Below, one piece after another: positions 1-7,388 of a DNA stretch of 64,000 bases. Both the position numbers and the translations under genes were made by a program. The stretch is from Sphingopyxis indica (GTDB lineage Bacteria > Pseudomonadota > Alphaproteobacteria > Sphingomonadales > Sphingomonadaceae), in assembly GCF_900188185.1 (NCBI RefSeq), contig NZ_FZPA01000008.1, forward strand, positions 1-64,000, written 5' to 3'. The notes under the pieces were generated by a model. It searched no databases, was not told the DNA's origin, and saw nothing but the letters and a program-made list of their open reading frames with translations. Within the stretch, counting starts at the first letter, position 1; every line of letters begins with the position of its first letter.

Positions 1-2
1 AC

Positions 3-86
3 TTCGAACAGACCATCGCATCGGCAACCGCATGGCTCTTCGTCGCCTCGATACAACTCTTCACTCGCCGCATCGCAAGGCTATGA
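3..86 (+). CDS. IS5-like transposase, last 27 residues
   Basis: The frame enters from the window edge and stops at 84-86. Its ending (FEQTIASATAWLFVASIQLF followed by TRRIARL) resembles the C-terminus of IS5-family DDE transposases found in sphingomonads. The rest lies outside the window, so catalytic residues cannot be checked. It abuts a glutathione-transferase fragment that begins a few bases later, which suggests an IS end at about 87-107. The family call is from memory of the tail sequence and is tentative. Confidence 0.42.
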   Translation, partial: FEQTIASATAWLFVASIQLFTRRIARL

Positions 87-107
87 AATTATGAAGGATA
101 ATTTTGA

Positions 108-344
108 ATCAGACTCTATGTTGGGCACTTCAAATGTAATATTCGACGCATTGCTGATTATCCAAACCTGTCGGGATATCTTCGGGATCTCTATCAACAG
201 CCCGGCATCGCCAAGACAGTCAATTTCCACCATATCAAGAGCCACTATTACGCGAGCCACGAGTCCATAAACCCTTCTCGCATCGTTCCGTACGGACCGC
301 AGGTCGATTACAGCGTCCCTCATAACCGGGCACACTTCGTTTAA
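108..344 (+). pseudogene. Glutathionyl-hydroquinone reductase, C-terminal fragment
   Basis: An open frame of 78 codons reads YVGHFKCNIRRIADYPNLSG, then a segment rich in aromatic residues with HHIKSHYYASHESINP, and ends at 342-344. This is the typical C-terminus of the ECM4/YqjG class of glutathione S-transferases, which reduce glutathionyl-hydroquinones. An in-frame stop sits at 105-107 and the upstream DNA belongs to an IS-like transposase, so the first three quarters of the gene are missing. The reading is by family resemblance of a continuous block of about 70 residues and is quite distinctive. The fragment cannot be functional. Confidence 0.7.
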
Positions 345-456
345 TCACAAGCCGCGTTCCATCTTGGCCAAGGTAATGGCGATTGCCTGATCCGAATAAA
401 TCCCGATCGAAAAGCGATGAATTGCCGCTCGCGATATGTAGGAGGAGCGCAGATTA

Positions 457-1044
457 ATGTGGGACAAACGATATAGCACCGACGATTTTGCCTACGGTAC
501 TGAACCGAATGACTTCCTGCGAGAAAGCATGGAATTGCTTCCGGTAGGAGATGCTTTGTGCCTGGGAGAAGGCGAAGGAAGGAATGCTGTTTTCCTGGCG
601 GAGCACGGTCACACGGTTACGGCTCTCGACGCGTCTGCAGTAGGCTTGGAGAAAGCAAAGAGGCTCGCAGTAGAGAAAAATGTGACGGTTGGTATCGCAC
701 ACGCCGATTTGGCCGACTACAAAATGGAGCCTAACCGTTGGGACGGGATTGTTTCAATATTCTGCCATCTTCCGCCAAGCCTGCGTAAAAAGGTGCATCG
801 AGACATCTTTCAGTCTCTGCGCCCGAACGGCGTTTTCATATTGGAAGCGTATACGCCGGCGCAATTGAAACATGGTACCGGGGGGCCGATCAATGCCGCT
901 ATGATGATGAGCTTGGCCGATCTGCGTGACGAATTGGCAGGATTGGAGCTTATCGTTGGGCGAGAAGTCACACGAGACGTGAACGAGGGCGCATTTCACA
1001 ATGGCAGCGGAGCTACAGTGCAGATAATTGCCCGCAAGTCCTAG
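457..1044 (+). CDS. Class I SAM-dependent methyltransferase (TehB-like)
   Basis: The 195-residue protein opens with WDKRYSTDDFAYGTEPNDFL, the usual start of small TehB/thiopurine-type methyltransferases. Motif I (LCLGEGEGRNAVFLAE, about residues 35-49) binds S-adenosylmethionine and an acidic residue follows in TALDAS. The later segments FCHLPPSLRKKVHRDIFQSL and PNGVFILEAYTP match the family fold. A strong ribosome site (AGGAGG, about 440-445) supports the ATG at 457. It stands alone between IS remnants, so it looks like imported cargo. Members act on tellurite, thiols or small metabolites; the substrate here cannot be told. Confidence 0.85.
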   Translation: MWDKRYSTDDFAYGTEPNDFLRESMELLPVGDALCLGEGEGRNAVFLAEHGHTVTALDASAVGLEKAKRLAVEKNVTVGIAHADLADYKMEPNRWDGIVSIFCHLPPSLRKKVHRDIFQSLRPNGVFILEAYTPAQLKHGTGGPINAAMMMSLADLRDELAGLELIVGREVTRDVNEGAFHNGSGATVQIIARKS

Positions 1045-1282
1045 ATCCCTTCCAATCGGGGAAACTGGAGTTTGTGAAGCGGCGGAGCCATGCAAACGAC
1101 GTAAGTTTGGTCTGAACCCCTGATAGTGTCCCACGGGGTGGTGTAGGTTTTCCTTGCCACCGCCCATTTCGGCATCGGGATGAGCCGGTCATGCGCCAGG
1201 TACAGCCGAGTGCATGACGATGGGATCGTCGCTGACGGGAACCATGGTTTCAAGCGTCATGTAGCGGGCGCGCTGGACAGCC

Positions 1283-1819
1283 CATGTGTGGGTCTACGAT
1301 TTCGTTGAGCGGCGCACGCATGACGGCCGCAAATTCAGGATCCTGACCACTATCGACGAGGCCAGCAGAGAATGCCTGGCGCTCATCGTGGCACGGTAAC
1401 TCAAGCACGAGGATGTTCTGGCGGCTTTGGCTGACCTGTTCATCTCGCGCGGCCCGCCAGCACATATACGGTTCGATGATGGCAGGGAATTTATCGCAAC
1501 CGTCGTCCAGAAATGGCTGGAGCAGATCGGCGTGAAGACATTCTACATCACGCCGGGATCACCATGGGAGAATGGCTATGACGAAAGCTTCAACGGGTCG
1601 CTTCGCGACGAACTGTTTGACGGCGAGATTTTTTACAGCCTCGCAGAGGCCAAGGTGCTGATCAAGGCATGGCGGCGGCATTACAACACCGTTGGCCCTA
1701 ACAGCAACCTGGGCTACCAATCACCGGCACTGGAAACGGCGACATCGCCATATCCGGCGCCCGGTTCCACTTCGCTCCACCTCCATCCGAATATGGCGGC
1801 GATGAGCTTAATCCAATAA
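1283..1819 (+). pseudogene. IS3-family transposase OrfB (IS407-like), broken
   Basis: One frame reads HVWVYDFVERRTHDGRKFRI, continues as TTIDEASRECLALIVAR, hits a stop at 1397-1399, and then runs open to 1819. The second part contains the rve-domain elements IRFDDGREF (second Asp) and ENGYDESFNGSLRDE (final Glu) and the characteristic RRHYNT motif. OrfA and the N-terminal half of OrfB, including the DNA-binding part, are absent, so the copy is 5' truncated as well as interrupted. A terminal repeat candidate follows at 1841-1853. The family assignment is secure; the subgroup is from memory. Confidence 0.8.
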
Positions 1820-1840
1820 CACTCCAATCGGGCCACTCGG

Positions 1841-1853
1841 TGGGGGCAGATCA
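1841..1853 (+). repeat. Probable right inverted-repeat end of the IS3 remnant
   Basis: TGGGGGCAGATCA lies 21 bases after the transposase stop. Read on the other strand it begins TGATCTGCCCCC, the TG-starting form expected for an IS3-family end. The matching left end was not found, in line with the 5' truncation. Confidence 0.4.
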
Positions 1854-1942
1854 GAAATACGCTTCATACCGTTCCTCTTTGTGATCCGGACTCGCGCCGA
1901 TCTGCCACGGCGGATCGGTAGTGTGAACCTCGCGCCTTGCCT

Positions 1943-1957
1943 ACCGAACGGTTCGGT
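1943..1957. promoter_or_regulatory. TetR-type operator palindrome
   Basis: ACCGAACGGTTCGGT is a perfect dyad with one central base, 66 bases upstream of a divergently oriented-free TetR gene starting at 2024. The same 15-mer recurs at 5263-5277 and, with C at the centre, at 5188-5202. The position fits autoregulation of the TetR gene. The site is seen directly; the protein that binds it is inferred. Confidence 0.7.
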
Positions 1958-2023
1958 CATATGGTAATTGCCTTGTCGCGCAGGCGACATGGGGTATGAA
2001 TGACTTTTTGACTTGGGGTCGAG

Positions 2024-2641
2024 ATGGTAACGACGCAGCGAACCGATAAGCGGACGCACATTTTGAACGTGGCTGGTAAGCTGTTCCTGGAAAAGGGATT
2101 TGCCGGGACGTCGATGGGCGACATCGCCAAGGCTGGCGCCGGCTCCAAGGGAACGCTTTACACCTATTTCGACAGCAAGGAGCAACTCTTCGAAGAATAT
2201 ATGCGCCTGGAGATTCGTTCCCGCTCAACGCCGGTGTTCGATCTTCCTGAGGAAATCGATGACACTGTATCGGTCCTTCATGATTTCGGTGTTCGCTATT
2301 TGAAGTTGACTACTGACCCAATCGTGGTGGAGATTTTGCGAACCGTGGTTGCCGAGGCGGTTCGCTTCCCGGAAATCAGCGAATTGTTTCATGAAGAGGG
2401 GCCGCATGCGGGACATGTGAAGCTCAAGGCGTTTCTCAAGCGATGCACTGAACAACGTCATCTGGTGATTGACGATATCGAGTTGGCGGCGAGCCAATTC
2501 AATCGGCTATGTCAGGCGCAAATCATGCTCGACTTCCTCTTCGGCGTGCGCAAGGCGCCCACGGATGAAGAAATCGACCATATTGTGACCGAAGCCGTAA
2601 GAGTCTTCATGGCAGCCTATGGCAGTGTAGCAGAAAAATAG
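2024..2641 (+). CDS. TetR/AcrR-family transcriptional regulator
   Basis: A 205-residue protein with a standard N-terminal helix-turn-helix: helix 1 around residues 11-25 (HILNVAGKLFLEKGF), then TSMGDIAKAGAGSKGTLYTY (29-48) and FDSKEQLFEEYM. The C-terminal half is the all-helical ligand domain ending in a typical DEEIDHIVTEAVRVFM tail. It starts 66 bases after the palindrome at 1943-1957, which is also found at the promoter of the convergent operon at 5113, so it probably represses itself and perhaps that operon. The effector is unknown; relatives in sphingomonads often control efflux or aromatic-compound genes. Confidence 0.9.
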   Translation: MVTTQRTDKRTHILNVAGKLFLEKGFAGTSMGDIAKAGAGSKGTLYTYFDSKEQLFEEYMRLEIRSRSTPVFDLPEEIDDTVSVLHDFGVRYLKLTTDPIVVEILRTVVAEAVRFPEISELFHEEGPHAGHVKLKAFLKRCTEQRHLVIDDIELAASQFNRLCQAQIMLDFLFGVRKAPTDEEIDHIVTEAVRVFMAAYGSVAEK

Positions 2642-2794
2642 GAAGCATGGCCGCTACCGAACGAGGGCGAGAGAGCGGCTATTACCGTTTTCTTCTCTTC
2701 GAAAGTCGCCGTTTGATTGAATGGGATGCACCGAATCAATAACCAATCCTGGGCATTGACGTCCTTACGGCGCTAGGCCGATCTGGGGATTTTC

Positions 2795-3766
2795 TCACAG
2801 GCTTTTCAGTATGACGTCGACGGCTGCGCGCGCTCTATAATCAATATCTTCGGGAGTGGGTTGGGCTGCAATACCGATCATGAGATCCAGGTGTAATGTA
2901 CCGCGCATCAATCCCATGAGACTGTGTGCGAATGCATCAGGGTCTTCCATCGCAAACTCGCCCGCTTCGGCGGCGGATCTGAGCACATCAGCGATTGCCG
3001 AAACTGCGGGCCGTTCGGCGTGGTCCTGATAGCATTGTGCCACGCCGGGAAATCGTTCGGCTTCAATGATAGCCGTGTGATGGAGGTCGATGATCTCTCG
3101 CGACATGATCAGGGAGAGAATATTACGTGCCAACTCGGTGAGTATTTCGGCAGTCGAGCGACGGGCAATTCGGGCATCGAGTGAAAGCGCCCGGCGCATA
3201 TTGCGATCCAGGACTTTCCTGAAATGTTCGACGAGCAGGCTCTCGACATCTTCATGCTCGGCGCCAGTCTCGCTGACAAGCTGCTTGTAGAGCGCATGAG
3301 GTGTCCAAACCCAACTGGAACGCCCGAGCAGAAAGCCGACCATAACTGCGCAGTTGAACCAGCCCTTTAACTGATTGCCACGGCCAGGGACCGCTTCGCG
3401 CAGACGCACCATGTCTCCGGCGGCGCCCCAGCGAAGAAACCTGACGGCGTCTGATGAGGGCAAAACCGTCACCATCAATCGTGTCCACCAGGGTTCGACA
3501 AGCACCCAGCTTCCCGTTTCCATCGGTCGCAATGCGAAGACGTGCTTGTGATCGCGGTTGCAGAAGCGATGCCACCATTGCTTTTTCAAACCCGGAACGA
3601 AACAGACGATCCAATCAGCCGGGGGGACGGTGACGAGGGAACCATTCTCATCAATGCTGTGGGCAAGATCGGGGGCCACGCCTTGAATGACATCCTGCCG
3701 ACCATGACGCGGTACAGATGCCCTGGCCGCGGCCGCTTTGCTCTCAGTTCGTCCAGTTTCTTTCAC
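2795..3766 (-). CDS. Chimeric protein: phage/ICE-type N-terminal domain joined to a TetR C-terminal domain
   Basis: The 323-residue product has an N-terminal part (about 35-165) with PADWIVCFVPGLKKQWWHRF, VFALRPMETGSWVLVEPWWT and NCAVMVGFLLGR, a pattern I recall from short uncharacterised proteins of phages and mobile elements. The last ~130 residues (from LARNILSLIMSREIIDLHHT) match the ligand-binding half of TetR regulators, including the final PTPEDIDYRARAAVDVILKSL. No TetR helix-turn-helix is visible. The start at 3766 overlaps the preceding TetR stop by four bases (ATGA), so the whole fusion is probably translated. It may be a co-regulator that dimerises without binding DNA, or a recombination product. 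Confidence 0.65.
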   Translation of the reverse strand: MKETGRTESKAAAARASVPRHGRQDVIQGVAPDLAHSIDENGSLVTVPPADWIVCFVPGLKKQWWHRFCNRDHKHVFALRPMETGSWVLVEPWWTRLMVTVLPSSDAVRFLRWGAAGDMVRLREAVPGRGNQLKGWFNCAVMVGFLLGRSSWVWTPHALYKQLVSETGAEHEDVESLLVEHFRKVLDRNMRRALSLDARIARRSTAEILTELARNILSLIMSREIIDLHHTAIIEAERFPGVAQCYQDHAERPAVSAIADVLRSAAEAGEFAMEDPDAFAHSLMGLMRGTLHLDLMIGIAAQPTPEDIDYRARAAVDVILKSL

Positions 3767-4374
3767 ACGCTCTTCCCCCCTTTGCGTCTAGCTGCGCCGC
3801 GCAAGAACAGCGCGATGGGATCAACGCCGCACGACATTGGATGTTCGAGCGCTGGCGTAAGTCGTTCGTACAAGGTCGCTCGCAGCAGCCCGATCAACTG
3901 TTCGGCGGCGACTTCCACGTCGTCGATTTCGAGAAAAGAGCGCTCAACGGCGGCCTGCAGGAATTGACGTAGGGCCGCGAGAACCGAAGCCGGCCCCTCG
4001 TGATGGATACGCTTCCGGAGGTCGGGATTTTTGGCGCTTTCCGTGATCGCGACGCGCACCAGGCCGCCTACGACGCCTGCATAATTGCCTTCAATCCGGA
4101 CGACAAATTCGCGCAGGACCGCTTCGATATCCCATGGCTCATGGCGCGGGGCGTTGATCGCTGACAAGAGTGGCTGGCAAGCCTGTGCGGCCTCGGCGCG
4201 CGCAATTTCGACCAGAATATCCTGGGGATCTGGAAAGAGTGTGACGACCTTGCTCCACTCGAGACCCGCACTCGCCACGACATCCGCAAGCTCGAGCGTG
4301 CGCTTTTCCGCGCCGGCGAGAAGCTGTGTGATGGCCGAAACGGCTTGATCCGGGCTGTTCAAGGAGGATGTCAT
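3763..4374 (-). CDS. TetR-like regulator with a degenerate DNA-binding domain
   Basis: The 203-residue protein has the overall TetR layout. The C-terminal domain (about 85-195: NYAGVVGGLVRVAITESAKN, HHEGPASVLAALRQFLQAAV) is typical. The first 50 residues (AVSAITQLLAGAEKRTLELA, DVVASAGLEWSKVVTLFPDP) keep the helical pattern but lack the usual G-x-YxxF turn, so DNA binding is doubtful. It is the third gene of a minus-strand operon starting at 5113 and overlaps the next gene by four bases. With its partner downstream it forms an unusual tandem of two TetR-like proteins both weak in the HTH. Confidence 0.7.
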   Translation of the reverse strand: MTSSLNSPDQAVSAITQLLAGAEKRTLELADVVASAGLEWSKVVTLFPDPQDILVEIARAEAAQACQPLLSAINAPRHEPWDIEAVLREFVVRIEGNYAGVVGGLVRVAITESAKNPDLRKRIHHEGPASVLAALRQFLQAAVERSFLEIDDVEVAAEQLIGLLRATLYERLTPALEHPMSCGVDPIALFLRGAARRKGGKSV

Positions 4375-4422
4375 GAGCCTGCTTCCTGGGACGCATTGAG
4401 TGGAAAAGCGGAAGCGTAGCCA

Positions 4423-4674
4423 TTAGAGAGGCCTGCTGATTGGGAGCGCCTGCCAGGATTGGACGGCATATCCCGTGTGATCATGGTGGGGCGCAAAGAT
4501 TGTAAGGATGCCGAGCATGACGAGCGTGGCAAGGATGGCGGCGACCAATGGGTCAGAGACCCAATTTCTGAGCCACAGAACCACCCCAGCGAGGACGCCA
4601 AGGCAGCCTGTAAGGATCGATAGATTTCGTAGCCGCGACCTACAGCGTAGATGATTGTCGTCCTTGTCATGCAT
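4423..4674 (-). CDS. Small membrane protein, two transmembrane segments
   Basis: An 83-residue protein with hydrophobic stretches at about 18-34 (SILTGCLGVLAGVVLWL) and 43-60 (LVAAILATLVMLGILTIF), a short basic N-terminus and a soluble tail with HHDH. Its ATG overlaps the end of the upstream gene by eight bases, so the two are translationally coupled. A longer frame exists upstream, but the overlap and the hydrophobic composition favour this start. No family is recognised. Confidence 0.55.
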   Translation of the reverse strand: MHDKDDNHLRCRSRLRNLSILTGCLGVLAGVVLWLRNWVSDPLVAAILATLVMLGILTIFAPHHDHTGYAVQSWQALPISRPL

Positions 4675-5113
4675 TACGGCTCGTCGCACGCGCGAGCGAT
4701 ATTGGAAGAGGTACTGCGAAGCCAGATTGCGCGTCGGGATCGATGGCCCGCTGCTTCGGTGTAGCGATCGGGAAATTGCCGACAATAGCAGCATCCTGCA
4801 GTCTTCGCGTGATTGCAGGTAAGTCGGCCGCGTCGCCAAGAATGCGATCCACGAGAATCGTCAGTTCGCGCTCATCGCTGGTAATGGAATTGCGGTAACC
4901 AATTTCCGTTGAGCGGCCAAGCTGCGCTTCGAAGCTGGACAGGAACATATTCAGCGCCGGCGCCAGCATTTCGCATCCGAGGGGTTCGAGGACGCGAGAC
5001 AGATGCGCCAGCGGAGATCGTTGGGAGCGCCGTGCGTATTGCCAGCACCGCGCCAGGTCGATCACGAGGGATCGTGGGTTCAGGCTTGCGTAAGCCGAGT
5101 GTGTCTCGCGCAT
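4667..5113 (-). CDS. Hypothetical protein, first gene of the operator-controlled operon
   Basis: A 148-residue soluble protein, mildly basic, with a helical middle (CEMLAPALNMFLSSFEAQLG and ELTILVDRILGDAADLPAIT). I recognise no family. It begins 74 bases from the palindrome at 5187-5203 and is followed, with overlaps, by a small membrane protein and two TetR-like proteins, so these four are probably one transcript under the local TetR operator. Confidence 0.5.
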   Translation of the reverse strand: MRETHSAYASLNPRSLVIDLARCWQYARRSQRSPLAHLSRVLEPLGCEMLAPALNMFLSSFEAQLGRSTEIGYRNSITSDERELTILVDRILGDAADLPAITRRLQDAAIVGNFPIATPKQRAIDPDAQSGFAVPLPISLARATSRNA

Positions 5114-5186
5114 GGGACGATCCTCCGGGGGCGCCAGCGTTCAAAGGGCACCGCGCCCTAACGATGAAGAGATTCGCCTGACATTC

Positions 5187-5203
5187 AACCGAACCGTTCG
5201 GTT
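5187..5203. promoter_or_regulatory. TetR-type operator in front of the 5113 operon
   Basis: AACCGAACCGTTCGGTT is a perfect dyad (centre C) lying in the promoter region of the minus-strand operon. Its 15-base core differs only in the central base from the sites at 1943 and 5263. Confidence 0.7.
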
Positions 5204-5262
5204 AGTGCGATGAACCGTGGCCCATCAGCGGTATGCAGAGCGCTAGCCGTATTCCAGAATTG

Positions 5263-5277
5263 ACCGAACGGTTCGGT
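5263..5277. promoter_or_regulatory. Second TetR-type operator, 75 bp from the first
   Basis: ACCGAACGGTTCGGT again, identical to the site at 1943-1957. Centre-to-centre distance from the 5195 site is 75 bases, about seven helical turns, so two dimers would sit on the same face and could loop or act on divergent promoters. Confidence 0.65.
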
Positions 5278-5682
5278 TGGCTTAGGCATGAGTCTCAGGT
5301 CGGCGACTTTCTTCCTAGGCGAACCGACGTGTTGAGGAGAGTGGCGAATGCTCGCCTTCAATTGGAAAGTGGCTTTGTCGTCGCTTCAAGAAGAGATCCT
5401 CCTGTCATCGGCTTGGCTGCTGCGCGCGGTCAGCTCCAAAGAATGTGAGCGTCGAGGATCGGGGCTGGCTGCCAGTGATTTCGTGCGTGATCGGAGGTCT
5501 TGGGGGTGAGCTTGTACCATCACCACGCGGCCTTTGATGTCCCTAGCGCGCGTGGGGAGGTGGCGAGCCATGCCATCTTCGCTACCCCGCTCAATCTCAA
5601 TGACGATCTTCCATCCCGATCGCCCCCCGGGATGGAACCGGCCGCTCGCCGTGCCCCCGAACCCTCCCACGGCGAGCGGCCC
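5278..5682. other. Stretch without a supported gene
   Basis: Between the second operator and the next plausible start both strands are open over parts of this region, but no frame shows a recognisable domain or a good ribosome site. It may be the leader of a divergent transcript controlled by the 5263-5277 site. Confidence 0.4.
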
Positions 5683-6036
5683 ATGGCTTTCGATGAATTC
5701 GAGGCACACCGTCTTTGGGATCGCGCAAGGAACAGAGTCCTTGTGCTTGACGCTCAGGCCCTCGCGGTAGGTCTGCGAGACAGCAAGCGTTCGCTTGTCC
5801 GTCCGGGCAAAATAAGCCGCGCGTTTGGCCTGATCTTCGGTGCATACTATCCCAATGCCCTGGCTGACCCGCAGCTTGAGGCTCTGCGCCGATTTGGCGT
5901 TTTGTTTCAGCACGGCGATATCACAACCGAAGAAATCGCCTGCGGTTTAAGTGAGGCGGGATTTGCGGACTTTCGGATCGCTGCCGCCCTCGGAATGCTC
6001 GGAAATCGCGTTCACGGTTCGGATAATGATAGGTGA
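5683..6036 (+). CDS. Hypothetical protein upstream of a LysR regulator
   Basis: From the ATG at 5683 the frame gives about 117 residues. The central and C-terminal parts (ADPQLEALRRFGVLFQHGDI, EEIACGLSEAGFADFRIAAA) look like genuine amphipathic helices with a balanced composition. The frame is open further upstream, but that part is rich in Pro/Ser/Arg and looks non-coding. No family is recognised and the opposite strand is also open, so the call is weak. Confidence 0.38.
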   Translation: MAFDEFEAHRLWDRARNRVLVLDAQALAVGLRDSKRSLVRPGKISRAFGLIFGAYYPNALADPQLEALRRFGVLFQHGDITTEEIACGLSEAGFADFRIAAALGMLGNRVHGSDNDR

Positions 6037-6193
6037 TCAACACACGATGACGCTTTCTGCGTCGACCCATGACGAACAGGACGCTATGCGGCTTGCTTGG
6101 GACGCTGTCATGTCCCAGCGTTCACCGGCTCGATCGAGAACATCGGCAAGCCCCTGGGGGTGGACCGAAAATACGCCTCGGCATGCGTGACCA

Positions 6194-7210
6194 GTGCCGG
6201 ATCTCGCACTTGATCTGAGGAATCTGCGGTACGCTGTTGCGGCTGCCCAGCATGGAAGTTTGCGAAGGGCTGCTTCAGCCCTCAACATCTCGCAATCGAC
6301 GCTGACGCGGCGCGTGCAATTGCTGGAACATCGCATCGGGTTTCGCATCTTCGATCGTAGCGCTGGCGGTGTTCGTCTCACCGCCGCCGGGCAACTGTTT
6401 CTCGAAGAGGCCTCGGTCGGCGCGCAGCAACTTGGCCAAGCCATTGAGCTTGCTACGTCGATACAGCAAGGGGAACGAGGAGATCTTCAAGTGGGTGTAT
6501 TGCTGCCGCTTGCCGGCGGTCGCTTGCACCTGGCGCTCAAAGAGTTTCACCGACTGTATCCGCATATACGGGTCTGTCTCCATGAGGGATCCCAGCAGCA
6601 GGATTTGGCGCGCGTGATGACAGGCGAGCTCGATATATCCTTCATGGCCGGAACGCCAAAGTTGAGCGGCCAGGAGGCTTTGCAGCTCTGGACGGAGAGC
6701 ATTTACGTCGCGCTGCCCGAAAACCACAAATTGACCGAGCGCGAGGCACTAGACTGGGACGACATCGCCAGTGAAACCTTCGTCGTAAGCCAGCACGGCG
6801 CAGGTCCGGAAATCCGCGACTATCTGGTGCGGAAGCTCTCGGCGCCCAGCTTCAGACCCAAGATCGATGTTCACGACGTCAGCCGGCATAGCCTGCTGAA
6901 CATCGTTGCGATGGGTTACGGCATATCGCTCGCGAGCGCGTCGATCGCTTCGGGCATGTCGGAGGGCGTGACCTTCCTGCCGATCCGGGGTGACCTTGAG
7001 CAACTCGCGTGGAGCGCGGTGTGGTCGCCGACCAACTCGAATCCCGCACTGCGCTATTTATTACGACTCGTGAAAAACATCGCGTCCGGGTGGCTCTCGC
7101 ATGCTGGTGCGAATGGCGCTGGCGCGGCTCTTATGATTGCGGCCGGTTTTCATGCGTTGATGGATCCTTCATTTTGCGGGCTCGCGCAAATCCTCGATCC
7201 GTTTGTATGA
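6194..7210 (+). CDS. LysR-family transcriptional regulator next to the trb operon
   Basis: A 338-residue protein starting at GTG (an in-frame GTG at 6188 is an alternative). The winged HTH spans about residues 7-66 (RYAVAAAQHGSLRRAASALN, ISQSTLTRRVQLLEHRIGFR) and is followed by a periplasmic-binding-like effector domain (DLQVGVLLPLAGGRLHLALK, ELDISFMAG, GYGISLASASIA). About 35 residues extend past the usual LysR end and overlap the tail of the convergent DUF2274 gene. A LysR gene facing the end of the trb cluster is a standing feature of this ICE family as I recall it, so it may regulate transfer. Confidence 0.9.
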   Translation: MPDLALDLRNLRYAVAAAQHGSLRRAASALNISQSTLTRRVQLLEHRIGFRIFDRSAGGVRLTAAGQLFLEEASVGAQQLGQAIELATSIQQGERGDLQVGVLLPLAGGRLHLALKEFHRLYPHIRVCLHEGSQQQDLARVMTGELDISFMAGTPKLSGQEALQLWTESIYVALPENHKLTEREALDWDDIASETFVVSQHGAGPEIRDYLVRKLSAPSFRPKIDVHDVSRHSLLNIVAMGYGISLASASIASGMSEGVTFLPIRGDLEQLAWSAVWSPTNSNPALRYLLRLVKNIASGWLSHAGANGAGAALMIAAGFHALMDPSFCGLAQILDPFV

Positions 7211-7388
7211 AGCGCTGTAGCATCGCGACTATCAGCTTCGCAGGGTCCGGGGCTGTCACGCCCTCCTGGCGAGCGAGAATCTCACCATAGTCCTGCAGGT
7301 CCCGAAACAGCTTTCCAGGCAATTCCAGCGAGACCTTGACGGGCTTGTCTTCCGCGATGGCACCAAGTTTCAGCTTGGTCATTTTCAA
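7131..7388 (-). CDS. DUF2274 protein, last gene of the trb cluster
   Basis: An 85-residue protein beginning MKMTKLKLGAIAEDKPVKVS, with the DUF2274 pattern LPGKLFRDLQDYGEILARQE and PAKLIVAMLQRFIQTDRGF. The family occurs next to trbI in alphaproteobacterial conjugation clusters; its role is unknown. It looks like a small ribbon-helix-helix-type fold (inference). Its ATG overlaps the trbI stop by four bases. Its 3' end overlaps the LysR gene tail to tail by 80 bases. Confidence 0.85.
   Translation of the reverse strand: MKMTKLKLGAIAEDKPVKVSLELPGKLFRDLQDYGEILARQEGVTAPDPAKLIVAMLQRFIQTDRGFARARKMKDPSTHENRPQS

Noticed and set aside
1041..1253. Minus-strand 70-codon frame between the methyltransferase and the IS3 remnant, with ARYMTLETMVPVSDDPIVMH in another frame
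   Set aside because: It looked like the tail of some transposase, but I could not name the family and found no ends, so it is not listed as a gene.
5386..5913. Minus-strand 175-codon frame opposite the hypothetical gene at 5683
   Set aside because: Composition and lack of any helix/strand pattern make it less likely than the plus-strand frame; neither has strong support.
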